DNA of 64,000 nucleotides, taken from the NCBI RefSeq assembly GCF_016307205.1, contig NZ_JAEIJD010000006.1, forward strand, positions 62,001 through 126,000, written 5' to 3'. The translations under genes and the position numbers were made by a program. Source of the stretch: Pontibaca salina (GTDB taxonomy: Bacteria > Pseudomonadota > Alphaproteobacteria > Rhodobacterales > Rhodobacteraceae). The notes under the pieces were generated by a model, which was given only the letters and a program-made list of their open reading frames with translations, did no database searches and was not told the origin of the DNA. Positions 53,681 through 63,309 of this stretch are shown in pieces (positions within the stretch are counted from its first letter, which is position 1; every line of letters starts with the position of its first letter).

Positions 53681-54439
53681 TTGAAACCCGCACGTTACGC
53701 ATCATCTGCAATCCGCAACTGTCTGACAGCCGCCGGTTCAGTCATGGCAATTGCCTGTACCCTCGGCGGGACCGCGCAAGCCGGCAATGTCGAGCCGGTG
53801 ATTGTTGAGCCTGTCGTGACAGCCCCTGCAAATCCGAATTGGGAAGGGTTCTATTTGGGCGGCAAGGTCGGTTATGCGTTTGGGGGGGAGGACCGAGTCG
53901 GATTTAGAGATCCATCGGGTACTCTGGTGGAACGCTCGGTAGGGACGCTGGAATATAGCGGTTTTAATTACGGATTGCGGCTGGGATGGCGTGGCCAGCA
54001 CAATATGGCAGAACGGGCCTTCGTCTACGGCGCCGAACTAGGCTATGACCGTGGCAATGTGAAGGATTCCTTTAGCAGAGGATATTCCGCTTCTGTGGAC
54101 ACGAACCATGTGCTGGGGTTACGTCTGAAAAGCGGTTTCACCAACAAGTCTGGCAATACGCTATTTTACGGTATCTTGGGCTATGTACGCGGCGATTTCG
54201 ATTACGCGGTTAATGGTACAACAGGTGGCGATTCCATCGATCTGGATACTTCGTTCAATACCGATGGGTATTCGATCGGTCTGGGCGTTGAGCATATGCT
54301 GAACGAGCGCTGGTCGGTCAACGCCGAATGGGAATACCTTGAGTTCGACCGCAGGCGACTTGACGACGACAGTGGCGACTTTACAACCGCGACCCCGAAA
54401 TATAACAACTTGCAACTCGGCGTGAATTTTCGTTTCTGA
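53681..54439 (+). CDS. Outer-membrane beta-barrel protein (opacity/Omp25-like)
   Basis: 252 residues. TTG start at 53681, chosen because GAGGTG lies 7-8 bases upstream and a signal peptide follows (NCLTAAGSVMAIACTLGGTAQA). Alternating barrel strands then appear: NWEGFYLGGKVGYAFGGED, NYGLRLGWRGQHN, FVYGAELGYDRGNV, ending LQLGVNFRF with a terminal aromatic, the signal for barrel assembly. It belongs to the small 8-strand porin-like proteins of alphaproteobacteria. It separates miaB from phoH. Confidence 0.85.
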   Translation: MKPARYASSAIRNCLTAAGSVMAIACTLGGTAQAGNVEPVIVEPVVTAPANPNWEGFYLGGKVGYAFGGEDRVGFRDPSGTLVERSVGTLEYSGFNYGLRLGWRGQHNMAERAFVYGAELGYDRGNVKDSFSRGYSASVDTNHVLGLRLKSGFTNKSGNTLFYGILGYVRGDFDYAVNGTTGGDSIDLDTSFNTDGYSIGLGVEHMLNERWSVNAEWEYLEFDRRRLDDDSGDFTTATPKYNNLQLGVNFRF

Positions 54440-54516
54440 TCAGTGGCCATTCTGCTTCCGAATGTTTTCCACCAGAGGCGGTTGGGAATTTTTTGCTTTT
54501 CCGGCCGGGAATCCCC

Positions 54517-55596
54517 ATGTCGCGTCTTGCGCTGCGTCAAGCATATTGGCACGGTCAATTAATACCATCAGAACAGGAGAGCGGATTGGCCATTGGTGCC
54601 CTGACCCCACCGCAACAACCGGACGCACCGCGTGATGTGCAGATCGAATTTCCCGACAACCGCCTGTTGATCGACCTGTGCGGCGAATATGACCGCAATC
54701 TGGCCGATATCGAACAGAAGCTGGATGTACAGATCATGCACAAGGGCAACGTGTTGTCGATCATAGGCGAGCCCGAGAAGCAAAAGCAGGTTGCCGACGT
54801 GTTGCAGGCGCTCTATGCGCGGCTTGAAGCTGGGCGCGATGTCGAAAGCGGTGACATCGACCGCGAAGTGCGCATGGGCAATGATGAGCCACAGCCGCCC
54901 AAGTATATTCCAGCCAACCAGCTTGAGATGTTCAAAGGTGACAGGGTTGAGATCCGAACACGCAAGAAGCTGGTCGAGCCACGGACCGAGGCGCAGCGTA
55001 CCTATGTTAAATCTTTGTTTGCCAACGATCTGGCGTTTGGGATTGGGCCAGCCGGCACGGGCAAAACCTATCTGGCGGTGGCGGTGGGCGTAACGATGTT
55101 CATCGACGGCCATGTCGATCGGATCATCTTGTCGCGCCCTGCGGTCGAGGCGGGCGAGAAACTTGGCTATCTGCCCGGCGACATGAAGGATAAAGTCGAT
55201 CCCTACATGCAGCCGCTTTACGACGCATTGAACGACTTTCTACCGGGCAAACAGCTCGCCAAACTGATTGAGGAGCAGCGGATCGAAATTGCGCCTTTGG
55301 CCTTTATGCGCGGACGCACCCTGTCCAATGCCTTTGTGGTGTTGGATGAGGCGCAAAACGCCACGACGATGCAGATGAAAATGTTCCTGACCCGTCTGGG
55401 CGAGGGGTCGCGTATGGTGGTGACAGGTGACCGCACGCAGGTCGATCTGCCGCGCGGCGTGAGTTCCGGACTGGCCGACGCCGAGCGTCTGCTAACACAT
55501 ATCCCGCAGATCGGATTCAACTATTTTACCGCGCGCGACGTGGTGCGCCATCCGCTGGTCGCCGCGATCATCGACGCCTATGAGGCCGATAATTAA
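54517..55596 (+). CDS. PhoH family ATPase
   Basis: 359 residues. N-terminal KH-like segment (IEFPDNRLLIDLCGEYDRNLADIEQKLDVQI), then the PhoH ATPase: Walker A GPAGTGKTYLAVA, SRPAVEAGEKLGYLPGDMKDKVDPYMQPLYDAL, RGRTLSNAFVVLDEAQNAT (Walker B) and VTGDRTQVDLP. Likely role in RNA metabolism with the neighbouring YbeY. The exact start is uncertain in the first 30 codons. Confidence 0.94.
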   Translation: MSRLALRQAYWHGQLIPSEQESGLAIGALTPPQQPDAPRDVQIEFPDNRLLIDLCGEYDRNLADIEQKLDVQIMHKGNVLSIIGEPEKQKQVADVLQALYARLEAGRDVESGDIDREVRMGNDEPQPPKYIPANQLEMFKGDRVEIRTRKKLVEPRTEAQRTYVKSLFANDLAFGIGPAGTGKTYLAVAVGVTMFIDGHVDRIILSRPAVEAGEKLGYLPGDMKDKVDPYMQPLYDALNDFLPGKQLAKLIEEQRIEIAPLAFMRGRTLSNAFVVLDEAQNATTMQMKMFLTRLGEGSRMVVTGDRTQVDLPRGVSSGLADAERLLTHIPQIGFNYFTARDVVRHPLVAAIIDAYEADN

Positions 55597-55662
55597 GATG
55601 CGACTTCTTGACGCTCTCACAGCTATCTTGTGTAGCGGGTGTTTCCCGGTCACATCGCTATC

Positions 55663-56151
55663 ATGACTGTTGAGATTGTAATCGAAGATACGCGCTGGCA
55701 GGCGCTTGATCTGCCGCGTCTGGCTGAAACCGCCGCCGACGCCACACTGATGCACCTCGGCATGGACCCGGAAGCGTGGGAAATCGCGCTGCTGGGGTGC
55801 AATGATGCACGTATCGCAGCACTGAACGGTGATTTTCGCGGCAAACCTGAGCCGACGAATGTGTTATCTTGGCCATCGCAGAACTTCGCGGCCGCACCAG
55901 ATGGCGCGATGCCCGTCGCTCCCCGGGGGCCGGACCCGGAACTGGGCGATATTGCCATCGCCTATGAGACCTGCCGAAGCGAAGCGCGGGAACTGGGCAA
56001 GCCGCTGAAGGCGCATGTGACCCATCTGGTTGTGCATGGGGTGTTGCACCTACTGGGGTTCGACCATGAACGCGACGCCGATGCGGTGCTTATGGAGCGG
56101 ATCGAGACGGAAATCCTTGGCAAATTGGGTCTGGATGACCCATATGTGTGA
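55663..56151 (+). CDS. ybeY: rRNA maturation endoribonuclease YbeY
   Basis: 162 residues from the ATG at 55663. Zinc-binding HLVVHGVLHLLGFDHERDAD (the H-x3-H-x5-H type motif) near residue 120, and PTNVLSWP upstream. It acts in 16S rRNA 3' maturation and ribosome quality control. Follows phoH, precedes corC, a conserved order. Confidence 0.95.
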   Translation: MTVEIVIEDTRWQALDLPRLAETAADATLMHLGMDPEAWEIALLGCNDARIAALNGDFRGKPEPTNVLSWPSQNFAAAPDGAMPVAPRGPDPELGDIAIAYETCRSEARELGKPLKAHVTHLVVHGVLHLLGFDHERDADAVLMERIETEILGKLGLDDPYV

Positions 56152-56187
56152 TAACGGGGCGTCGATGACGCTCGATTCTGGACAGGA

Positions 56188-57078
56188 ATGATGGAAGACG
56201 ACATAGACGGAAGTTCTGGCGCGGCGCGACGCGCGCAGCCACAGGACGAAATTACCGACAGGCCCGAGGAAAAAACGGGTTTATTGGGACGGATTTTCGA
56301 GGCTTTCACACAAACCGAGAACGGTAGCGGCGACCCGGTCAACGGCGGTCGTCTGGACAACCCGTCCCACGGCATGATCAACCTGCGCCGGATGCGGGTC
56401 GAGGATGTGGCGATCCCCACTGCCGATATCGTCGCCGCTGCGGTGACGATCACCAAGGATGAACTGGTCAAACTGTTCCGCGATAGCGGCATGAGCCGGA
56501 TACCGGTTTATGACGGTACACTTGATACGCCGCTGGGCTTCGTGCACCTGAAGGATCTGGCGCTGAGCCACGGGTTTAATGGCAATACCGCCGAGTTCGA
56601 CCTCAGATCGATGGTGCGTCCGGTTCTGTTCGTTCCGCCCTCGATGCCGATTGGCGTGTTGCTCACCAAGATGCAGACGGAACGACGGCACATGGCTCTG
56701 GTGATCGATGAATATGGTGGCGTCGATGGCTTGGTAACGATCGAGGATCTGATCGAACAGGTCGTGGGCGAAATCGCGGACGAGCACGACACCGACGAGG
56801 ACCAGACTTGGATCAAGGAGCGGCCCGGCTGCTATGTGGCCCAGGCGAAAACCCCGCTGGAGGAGTTCGAGGCCGAAATCGGCCTGTCGCTGACCGATAG
56901 CGACACCGTCGACGAGGAGGAGATCGACACATTGGGCGGTCTGGTATTCATGTTGTCGGGGCGCGTCCCGACACGCGGCGAAGTTGTGCAGCATCCTGAC
57001 GGTACCGAGTTCGAAGTGATCGACGCCGACCCGCGCCGGATCAAACGGATGCGCGTGCGCCTGCCGGAACCGCGCTGA
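56188..57078 (+). CDS. CBS-domain protein of the CorC/hemolysin family
   Basis: 296 residues. An acidic N-terminus, two CBS domains (MRVEDVAIPTADIVAAAV; GLVTIEDLIEQVVGEIADEHD), then a CorC_HlyC domain ending DGTEFEVIDADPRRIKRMRVRLP. No membrane domain. CorC supports magnesium/cobalt efflux in enterics. The stop overlaps the lnt start by one base. Confidence 0.93.
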   Translation: MMEDDIDGSSGAARRAQPQDEITDRPEEKTGLLGRIFEAFTQTENGSGDPVNGGRLDNPSHGMINLRRMRVEDVAIPTADIVAAAVTITKDELVKLFRDSGMSRIPVYDGTLDTPLGFVHLKDLALSHGFNGNTAEFDLRSMVRPVLFVPPSMPIGVLLTKMQTERRHMALVIDEYGGVDGLVTIEDLIEQVVGEIADEHDTDEDQTWIKERPGCYVAQAKTPLEEFEAEIGLSLTDSDTVDEEEIDTLGGLVFMLSGRVPTRGEVVQHPDGTEFEVIDADPRRIKRMRVRLPEPR

Positions 57079-58601
57079 TGGTCTCGATGCCGTCGCGGCG
57101 GCTGCTTGTACGGCTGTTGTTGGCGGTGCTGGCCGGGGCGCTTGCGGCGCTGGGGCTGGCGCCTGTCGGCTGGTGGGGCGTCACGCTGGCGGTGCTGCTG
57201 GGACTGCCCGCGCTGGTCTCGGGCGGCCTGAGCGCGCGGCAGCAGGGCGCGGTCGGCTGGGCGCTGGGGCTGGGCTATTTCCTGCATGGCCTGTTCTGGA
57301 TCATGGAGCCGTTTCAGGTCGATGCGGCGCGCCATGGCTGGATGGCCCCCTTTGCACTGGTGTTCATGGCTGGCGGGATGGCGCTGTTTTGGGGCGCGGC
57401 CTTTTGGGGTGCGGCGCGTATCGGACGTTCCAGCGCGGGCCGAATCTGGGCGCTGGTGTTGCTATGGGCGCTCGCCAGTTTTGCGCGGGCCTATCTGTTC
57501 ACCGGATTCCCTTGGGGCGCGCTGGCGCAGATTTGGGTTGATACCGATGTGGCACTATTGCTGGCATGGCTCGGGCCGCACGGTCTGACCCTATTGACAC
57601 TAGCCGCCACGCTGCCGACGGGAATGGTCCTATGCGGGCTGGCAACGCCACACAGACGCGCGAACATGCCCCATTCTCTGCCGGTGCTAGCGCTTGTCCT
57701 ATCGGTCGGGGCGGTCACAACGCTGCCCCCGACGGTGACGATGACCGATCACGTCGTTAGGCTGGTCCAACCCAATGCGCCGCAGAACGAGAAATGGGAT
57801 CCGACGCGCATCCCTGTATTTTATGAGCGCCAGCTTGCTTACACCGCCGCGGCGCCGCGCCCCGATCTGATTGTCTGGCCCGAAACCGCGATTCCGTGGC
57901 TTCTGGATGATGCGGGCCCGGCACTAGAGGAAATTGCCGCCGCGGCGGCGGGCGCACCGGTTGTGCTGGGGGTGCAGCGCGATGAGCGTGCGCGCTACTA
58001 TAACGCGATGGTCTATCTGGACGCGACCGGCGCAGTGGCCGGGGTTTACGATAAACACCATCTTGTGCCCTTCGGCGAATATATCCCCTTTGGCGATCTG
58101 GCCGCACAATTCGGTCTGCATGGATTCGCTGCGCAAGAGGGCGCCGGGTACAGCGCCGGGCCGGGGCCGGTTCAGATGCCGTTTGGAGCGTTGGGGCAGG
58201 GCGTACCGCTGATTTGTTACGAGGCGGTCTTTCCGCAGGATGTGGGCGGTGCCGGTGGGCGCGCCGATTTCCTGATCCAGATCACCAATGATGCATGGTT
58301 CGGCCAGAACAGCGGCCCCTATCAACATCTGGTCCAAGCGCGGATGCGCGCGATCGAACAAGGGCTGCCGATGATTCGCGCGGCCAACACCGGCATTTCC
58401 GCAATGATCGATCCGCTGGGGCGGGTATCGGAAAGTATTCCCCTAGGGCAGGCGGGCTATCTTGACGCCAAATTGCCGGCGCCGTTGGCGCCGACGCTTT
58501 ATGCTCGACTTGGCGATATGCCAATATTGGCGCTGTTGTCGCTGGCGCTGGCGGCACTCTGGTTTCGGCAATTGCGCAAAGGGGGCGTCGTTCTGCATTG
58601 A
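57078..58601 (+). CDS. lnt: Apolipoprotein N-acyltransferase
   Basis: 507 residues. Six to seven N-terminal membrane segments, then a nitrilase-type domain with the catalytic Glu (WPETAIPWLLDD), Lys (YDKHHLVPFGEYIPFGD) and Cys (PLICYEAVFPQDV), then a last membrane helix. It adds the third acyl chain to lipoproteins at the periplasmic face. Its end lies 32 bases before the riboswitch. Confidence 0.96.
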   Translation: MVSMPSRRLLVRLLLAVLAGALAALGLAPVGWWGVTLAVLLGLPALVSGGLSARQQGAVGWALGLGYFLHGLFWIMEPFQVDAARHGWMAPFALVFMAGGMALFWGAAFWGAARIGRSSAGRIWALVLLWALASFARAYLFTGFPWGALAQIWVDTDVALLLAWLGPHGLTLLTLAATLPTGMVLCGLATPHRRANMPHSLPVLALVLSVGAVTTLPPTVTMTDHVVRLVQPNAPQNEKWDPTRIPVFYERQLAYTAAAPRPDLIVWPETAIPWLLDDAGPALEEIAAAAAGAPVVLGVQRDERARYYNAMVYLDATGAVAGVYDKHHLVPFGEYIPFGDLAAQFGLHGFAAQEGAGYSAGPGPVQMPFGALGQGVPLICYEAVFPQDVGGAGGRADFLIQITNDAWFGQNSGPYQHLVQARMRAIEQGLPMIRAANTGISAMIDPLGRVSESIPLGQAGYLDAKLPAPLAPTLYARLGDMPILALLSLALAALWFRQLRKGGVVLH

Positions 58602-58633
58602 CGTCGAAGGTGAGCACGCGTAACCATTTACAA

Positions 58634-58680
58634 CCCGTCACAACGGCTTCCTGACGTGACGGGCTAAACCCAATGGAGCA
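58634..58680 (+). promoter_or_regulatory. SAM/SAH riboswitch upstream of metK
   Basis: CCCGTCAC (58634-58641) pairs with GTGACGGG (58656-58663), enclosing ACAACGGCTTCCTGAC, then a spacer and AATGGAGCA. These are the conserved parts of the SAM/SAH riboswitch of Rhodobacterales, always upstream of metK. The GGAG at 58675-58678 is both the ribosome site and the 3' pseudoknot strand, so ligand binding hides it. Confidence 0.93.
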
Positions 58681-58685
58681 CTCTC

Positions 58686-59867
58686 ATGTCACGCGATAAT
58701 TATGTCTTCGCCTCGGAATCGGTTTCTGAAGGGCACCCCGATAAGGTCTGCGATCGTATTTCTGACGCCATTCTTGATGCCATGCTGCGCGAAGAGCCCG
58801 AAGCGCGGGTTGCCGCTGAAACCTTTGCGACCACCAATCGCGTGATCATCGGGGGCGAGATCGGGTTGGCTGACAAAACCAAACTGCATCAGTACCTGGA
58901 AGGTATGGAAGACATTGTTCGCGCCTGTATCAAGGATATTGGATACGAGCAGGACAAGTTTCATCATGCCACCTGTGAGATAACCAACCTACTGCACGAA
59001 CAATCTGCCCATATCGCTATGGGCGTGGACGCGGCAGAGGACAAGGAAGAAGGGGCTGGCGATCAGGGGATCATGTTTGGTTTCGCCACGCGTGAGACCG
59101 AAGCGTTGATGCCCGCGCCATTGCATTATGCCCATGCGATCCTGCGGCGTCTGGCCGAGGTGCGCAAGGATGGGACCGAGCCGGCCTTGGGCCCAGACGC
59201 CAAAAGCCAGCTTTCGGTGCGTTATCGCGACGGCAAGCCGGTCGGGATCGATTCGATTGTGTTGAGCACGCAGCATCTGGACCCGACGCTGAGCAGCGGC
59301 GACGTGCGCGCGATTGTCGAGCCTTATATCACCGAAACCTTGCCCGCGGGCTGGCTGAACGGCGACACGGTATGGCATGTCAACCCGACCGGCGCCTTCG
59401 TGATTGGCGGACCGGATGGCGACGCGGGGCTGACCGGGCGCAAGATCATTGTCGATACCTATGGCGGCGCAGCGCCGCATGGCGGCGGTGCATTTTCCGG
59501 AAAAGACCCCACCAAAGTGGACCGTTCGGCGGCCTATGCCGCGCGCTATCTGGCCAAGAACGTGGTGGCCGCAGGGATGGCAGACAAGTGCACGATCCAG
59601 TTGAGCTATGCCATCGGGATCAGCGAGCCGCTGTCGATCTATGCGGAAACTCACGGCACCGGCGAGGTGGCGCCCGAGGCGATCGAGGCCGCGATTCGCA
59701 AGGTCATGTGTCTGACCCCGCGCGGCATCCGCGAGCATCTGGAACTCAATCGCCCGATTTACGAGCGGACCGCCGCCTATGGTCATTTCGGGCGCGAGCC
59801 GGACGCCGATGGCGGATTCAGCTGGGAGCGCACCGATCTGGTAGAGGCATTAAAAGCGGCGGTTTAA
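58686..59867 (+). CDS. metK: S-adenosylmethionine synthetase
   Basis: 393 residues. [24 protein letters not shown] at the start, [12 protein letters not shown], the P-loop-like [29 protein letters not shown], and the C-terminal [12 protein letters not shown]. It makes SAM from methionine and ATP, the ligand sensed by the riboswitch 6 bases upstream of the ATG. Confidence 0.98.
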   Translation: MSRDNYVFASESVSEGHPDKVCDRISDAILDAMLREEPEARVAAETFATTNRVIIGGEIGLADKTKLHQYLEGMEDIVRACIKDIGYEQDKFHHATCEITNLLHEQSAHIAMGVDAAEDKEEGAGDQGIMFGFATRETEALMPAPLHYAHAILRRLAEVRKDGTEPALGPDAKSQLSVRYRDGKPVGIDSIVLSTQHLDPTLSSGDVRAIVEPYITETLPAGWLNGDTVWHVNPTGAFVIGGPDGDAGLTGRKIIVDTYGGAAPHGGGAFSGKDPTKVDRSAAYAARYLAKNVVAAGMADKCTIQLSYAIGISEPLSIYAETHGTGEVAPEAIEAAIRKVMCLTPRGIREHLELNRPIYERTAAYGHFGREPDADGGFSWERTDLVEALKAAV

Positions 59868-59898
59868 CCGACCGGCGCGGCTGCGCCGCACATATTTA

Positions 59899-59942
59899 CC
59901 GGGGGTGAGGGGCACCGCCCCTCACACTCCCCGGGATATTTT
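59899..59942. terminator. Strong hairpin between convergent metK and prs
   Basis: GTGAGGGGC (59905-59913) pairs with GCCCCTCAC (59917-59925); outside it CCGGGG (59899-59904) pairs with CCCCGG (59929-59934) across a 3-base bulge, followed by GATATTTT. Probably serves both genes. Confidence 0.75.
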
Positions 59943-59953
59943 CGGCAAGAAGA
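59934..59953. repeat. 20-base intergenic repeat, copy 2
   Basis: Exact reverse complement of 24114-24133. It begins inside the metK-prs terminator stem and runs past the T-run. Confidence 0.75.
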
Positions 59954-59965
59954 TACAGAGGCGGT

Positions 59966-60985
59966 TCAGGTCGCCGAGTAGAGCGATTCGTAGATCGGGG
60001 TGAGGGTATCATCCTCGAACAGCGAGGACACCGAGGTGCCGTTCCAGATGTTGAGGATTGCCTGGGTGAAGATCGGCGCAGTCGGTACGATGCGGATGTT
60101 AGGAGCGTCCAGCACAGTCTGACTTGGCTGGATCGTGTCGGTTAGCACCAATGATTTCATCACTGAATTGCTTACCCGTTCCACCGCTGGACCGCTCATC
60201 ACGCCGTGGGTGATATAGGCGTGGACCTCTTTCGCGCCATTGGCCAACAGAACCTCAGCAGCTTTGCACAGGGTCCCTGCAGTGTCGCACATATCGTCGA
60301 CGATCAGGCAGGTCTTGCCCTCGACATTGCCGATGATGGTCATCTCTGAGATCTCGCCTGCCTTTTCGCGACGCTTGTCCACGATGGCAAGGGGCGAAGC
60401 GATGCGCTTGGCGAGTTCGCGAGCGCGCGCCACGCCGCCCACATCCGGCGACACCACCATCAGATCCTGCATCTGGTCCTTGAAATGGGTCTTGATGTCG
60501 AGCGCGAAGATTGGCGAGGCATAGAGGTTGTCCACCGGGATGTCGAAAAACCCTTGGATCTGTGCCGCATGAAGGTCCATGGTCAGCACCCGCTCGATTC
60601 CGGCCTCGACGATCATATTCGCCACCAGTTTGGCCGAGATCGGCGTGCGGGCCTTGGTGCGCCGGTCTTGGCGCGCATAGCCGAAATAGGGCAGCACGGC
60701 GGTGGTTCTTGCGGCGCTAGAGCGGCGCAACGCGTCGGCCATGATCAGCAATTCCATGAGGTTGTCATTGGCCGGGTTCGATGTCGGCTGGATGATGTAC
60801 ATGTCCTCGCCGCGCACGTTTTCGTACACTTCGACAAAGATTTCGCCATCGTTGAAACGCTCGACTCGTGCATCGACCAGACCGGTGTGAATACCACGAT
60901 GGGTGGTCATGCGCTCTGTTATGGCTTGCGCAAGTGGCAGATTGGCGTTCCCGGAGATGAGTTTTGGTTCGTTGGTATTAGGCAT
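59966..60985 (-). CDS. prs: Ribose-phosphate pyrophosphokinase
   Basis: 339 residues. [67 protein letters not shown], and the PRPP loop [20 protein letters not shown]. It makes PRPP for nucleotide, histidine and tryptophan synthesis. Single gene. Confidence 0.97.
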   Translation of the reverse strand: MPNTNEPKLISGNANLPLAQAITERMTTHRGIHTGLVDARVERFNDGEIFVEVYENVRGEDMYIIQPTSNPANDNLMELLIMADALRRSSAARTTAVLPYFGYARQDRRTKARTPISAKLVANMIVEAGIERVLTMDLHAAQIQGFFDIPVDNLYASPIFALDIKTHFKDQMQDLMVVSPDVGGVARARELAKRIASPLAIVDKRREKAGEISEMTIIGNVEGKTCLIVDDMCDTAGTLCKAAEVLLANGAKEVHAYITHGVMSGPAVERVSNSVMKSLVLTDTIQPSQTVLDAPNIRIVPTAPIFTQAILNIWNGTSVSSLFEDDTLTPIYESLYSAT

Positions 60986-61252
60986 GTGTCAGGTTCCCGG
61001 GGTAGCTGGGCGATCCTTAAGGGAATCGCGAGATTGACACCGCTTAGCACGAGCGTACGGCGGCGCAAAGAACGTGGTTCAGGGAAAGTGCACATATGGC
61101 GTGAGTCCCGGACAAGCTGAGCTTGTGGGCTCGCCAGTTGGCATTGGAATATGCTGTTCCGTTATGTCCCGAATGGCCGTTGGGGTCGTCTCAGAGGGGC
61201 CGTTGAGATTGGCCACAGTGGCAATGAGAATCTCCTTGGCATACGAGACGGG

Positions 61253-62305
61253 TTACTCCGCAGACGCGAAGCCTACGATCAACTGCCGCAACCCGATATA
61301 GGCACCGACAAAAATCGAAACCAGCGTGAGCGGAGCGCTGAAAGCCAGCAGCGACATGGCAGACAGGCCTTGACCCACGCTGCAGCCGGCGGCCACCACC
61401 GCGCCGAAACCCATGAGAACTGCGCCGCCGATTTGACGCCGCAATTCGCGCGGGTCGTCGCAGGCTTCCCAACGGAAATGCCCCTTGATGAGCGAACCGA
61501 CAAACGCGCCTGCGAGCACGCCCAACACCGACCCGACGCCAAAGCTTGGCGCCAGTCCCGACGCCAGCATCGCATAAAGGATTGTGTCGCCCAGCGGCGC
61601 CGAGAAGGTATGCGAAACTATTGGTACGGCCTCCCAACCTTCGCGCGCCACCCACGCTGTACCGGCCCAGCCGGCGGTGATCGCAAGGCCGACGACCGCC
61701 CCCCAGAATAATGTCGAACCGGAACGCCGGACATGTCTGGGGGCCACCACCAAGGTGAGCACCAGCAGGCCGATGGCAAAGCCCAGCGGGGCCGGGGCCA
61801 GCCCGGTCATGCGCGAGAGCGCGTGTGCCAGACCCGGAAGGGCATCACCGTCGCTAAGTGGAAACATCCAGACACGTAGCTCGGCAAGGGGGCCGGAGAG
61901 GGCCACGTAAGCTGCAATACCGGTCACGAGAACGATCACAAAGCTGCGCAGATCGCCGCCGCCGAGCCGGGCCAGCGCACCGAAGCCGCAATTGCCACTG
62001 ATCGCCGTGCCATAACCGAAGACCAATCCACCCAATACTGCCGCCCAAGGGTTCCAGCCTTGGGCCAGATAAGCGGGTCCGGACGCGTCCAGCCAGCCGG
62101 CCCAGATCAGGCTGAAGGTACCCAAAATCGCGACGCCAATAGCCACCCCCCACATGCGCAGGCGCAGATCGCTGCTGGAATAAAAGTAGTCTTCAAGGGC
62201 GCCTAGCGTACAGAACCCTCCAAGGCGCGCTGCAAGGCCGAGTAGCCCGCCACTTAGGAGGCCTATAAGGGCTACGACCAGCGGCTCGCCCAATATTTCA
62301 ATCAT
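61253..62305 (-). CDS. YeeE/YedE family sulfur transporter
   Basis: 350 residues, about nine to ten membrane segments. The three conserved Cys motifs of the family are present: LGGFCTLGALED (near 32), SGNCGFGALARLGGGDLRS (near 105) and VAAGCSVGQGLSAMS (near 310). A related protein, TsuA, imports thiosulfate through a chain of such cysteines. No TusA-like gene adjoins. The DsrE-like gene at 18 kb is the only other sulfur-relay candidate here. Confidence 0.9.
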   Translation of the reverse strand: MIEILGEPLVVALIGLLSGGLLGLAARLGGFCTLGALEDYFYSSSDLRLRMWGVAIGVAILGTFSLIWAGWLDASGPAYLAQGWNPWAAVLGGLVFGYGTAISGNCGFGALARLGGGDLRSFVIVLVTGIAAYVALSGPLAELRVWMFPLSDGDALPGLAHALSRMTGLAPAPLGFAIGLLVLTLVVAPRHVRRSGSTLFWGAVVGLAITAGWAGTAWVAREGWEAVPIVSHTFSAPLGDTILYAMLASGLAPSFGVGSVLGVLAGAFVGSLIKGHFRWEACDDPRELRRQIGGAVLMGFGAVVAAGCSVGQGLSAMSLLAFSAPLTLVSIFVGAYIGLRQLIVGFASAE

Positions 62306-62637
62306 GGATCTTCTCTGTCTTAGTGCCGATTAACCCGAACTTGTGATAAGCGCCATTCACGCGCCGATTCCGCAAGGGGACACTAGACCAAGTACAACCA
62401 ATTGTCGCGTATGTGAAACGCTGTGCGGTAACAACTGAGAATGTTCGCGCCCAAGCCGGTGAACCCGCCAATCAATCCCATTTATCACCGAATCTGCCGG
62501 CGCTCTGGAGGTGGAGGCAGTCCAGAATACCATGAAGATTGCGCAGTTGACGATTGGGTCGCATGACCTTGAGAACCTTACGTCACTTGGCCAGCAGATC
62601 TTTCGACTGACGCGCCGGGATATGGAGAAATAGGCGT
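62306..62637. other. Intergenic region with an unidentified coding fragment
   Basis: Plus-strand frame, about 62465-62632, reads PFITESAGALEVEAVQNTMK then IAQLTIGSHDLENLTSLGQQ and ends RRDMEK before a TAG. It has no convincing start, and looks like the C-terminus of a protein of unknown family, perhaps a gene remnant. The rest of the gap shows nothing. Confidence 0.35.
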
Positions 62638-63117
62638 CTAAGTCCGCCTCAGGTATTCATGCAAGCGGCAGGCCGGCTTGTCGCTCCGGAGCGGTTGCAC
62701 ACTGATCGCGTCCCACGCGGTAAAATCGACCTTAGGGAAAAATGTGTCGGCATCGTCGATTTCGATGTCCACTTCGGAAATCAGCAGCCTGTGTGCCAGC
62801 GGCAGCATCTCTTTGTAGATACGCGCGCCGCCAATACCGTAAATACGCCGGTGGCCTTGGCCGTGCGCAAGCTCAATAGCCGCCGTGATCGACGGAACCA
62901 CGACCTCGGCAAGCTCTGGATCGGAGGAAACCACGATATTGAAGCGTCCGGCCAATGGCCGCACCGGCAGGCTATGCCACGTATTCCGCCCCATTATGAC
63001 CGCTCCGCCCAATGTTTCGCGCTGGAAAAACTTCAGATCTTCGGGAAGATGCCAAGGCATGACACCATCGCGACCGATGGCTCCGTTTCTGGCGCGCGCG
63101 ACAATAAGTGTAATCAT
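62638..63117 (-). CDS. folA: Dihydrofolate reductase
   Basis: 159 residues. ITLIVARARNGAIGRDGVMPWHLPEDLKFFQRET with the catalytic Asp, then VIMGRNTWHSLP and RRIYGIGGARIYKEML. It regenerates tetrahydrofolate. It starts 3 bases after the stop of a thyA remnant on the same strand, the normal thyA-folA spacing. Confidence 0.96.
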   Translation of the reverse strand: MITLIVARARNGAIGRDGVMPWHLPEDLKFFQRETLGGAVIMGRNTWHSLPVRPLAGRFNIVVSSDPELAEVVVPSITAAIELAHGQGHRRIYGIGGARIYKEMLPLAHRLLISEVDIEIDDADTFFPKVDFTAWDAISVQPLRSDKPACRLHEYLRRT

Positions 63118-63120
63118 TAT

Positions 63121-63210
63121 TCAGACCGCTACTGGTGATGGGATTGTTGGATCAGGATCAAAGCCGTTGTTCTCGAAATCGTCATAACGGACGTCAAAGG
63201 TGATGGCACG
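63121..63210 (-). pseudogene. thyA: C-terminal remnant of thymidylate synthase (thyA)
   Basis: The minus strand upstream of folA reads ITFDVRYDDFENNGFDPDP then TIPSPVAV and a TGA. This fits the ThyA C-terminus (FxxRYEDFxxxGYDPxPxIxxPVAV). An in-frame TAA at 63211-63213 closes the frame upstream and no further ThyA sequence can be read in the next 100 bases, so only about 29 codons survive. Position and spacing agree with a former thyA-folA operon. Confidence 0.55.
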
Positions 63211-63309
63211 TTACGTTTGATTCTCAAAGTCGACAGGGGCAAAAATTGCAATCTTACGTATGGCGAAATCCGGCGAAAGGGATGGTATAACTAAAAACAG
63301 ATCGGAAAA

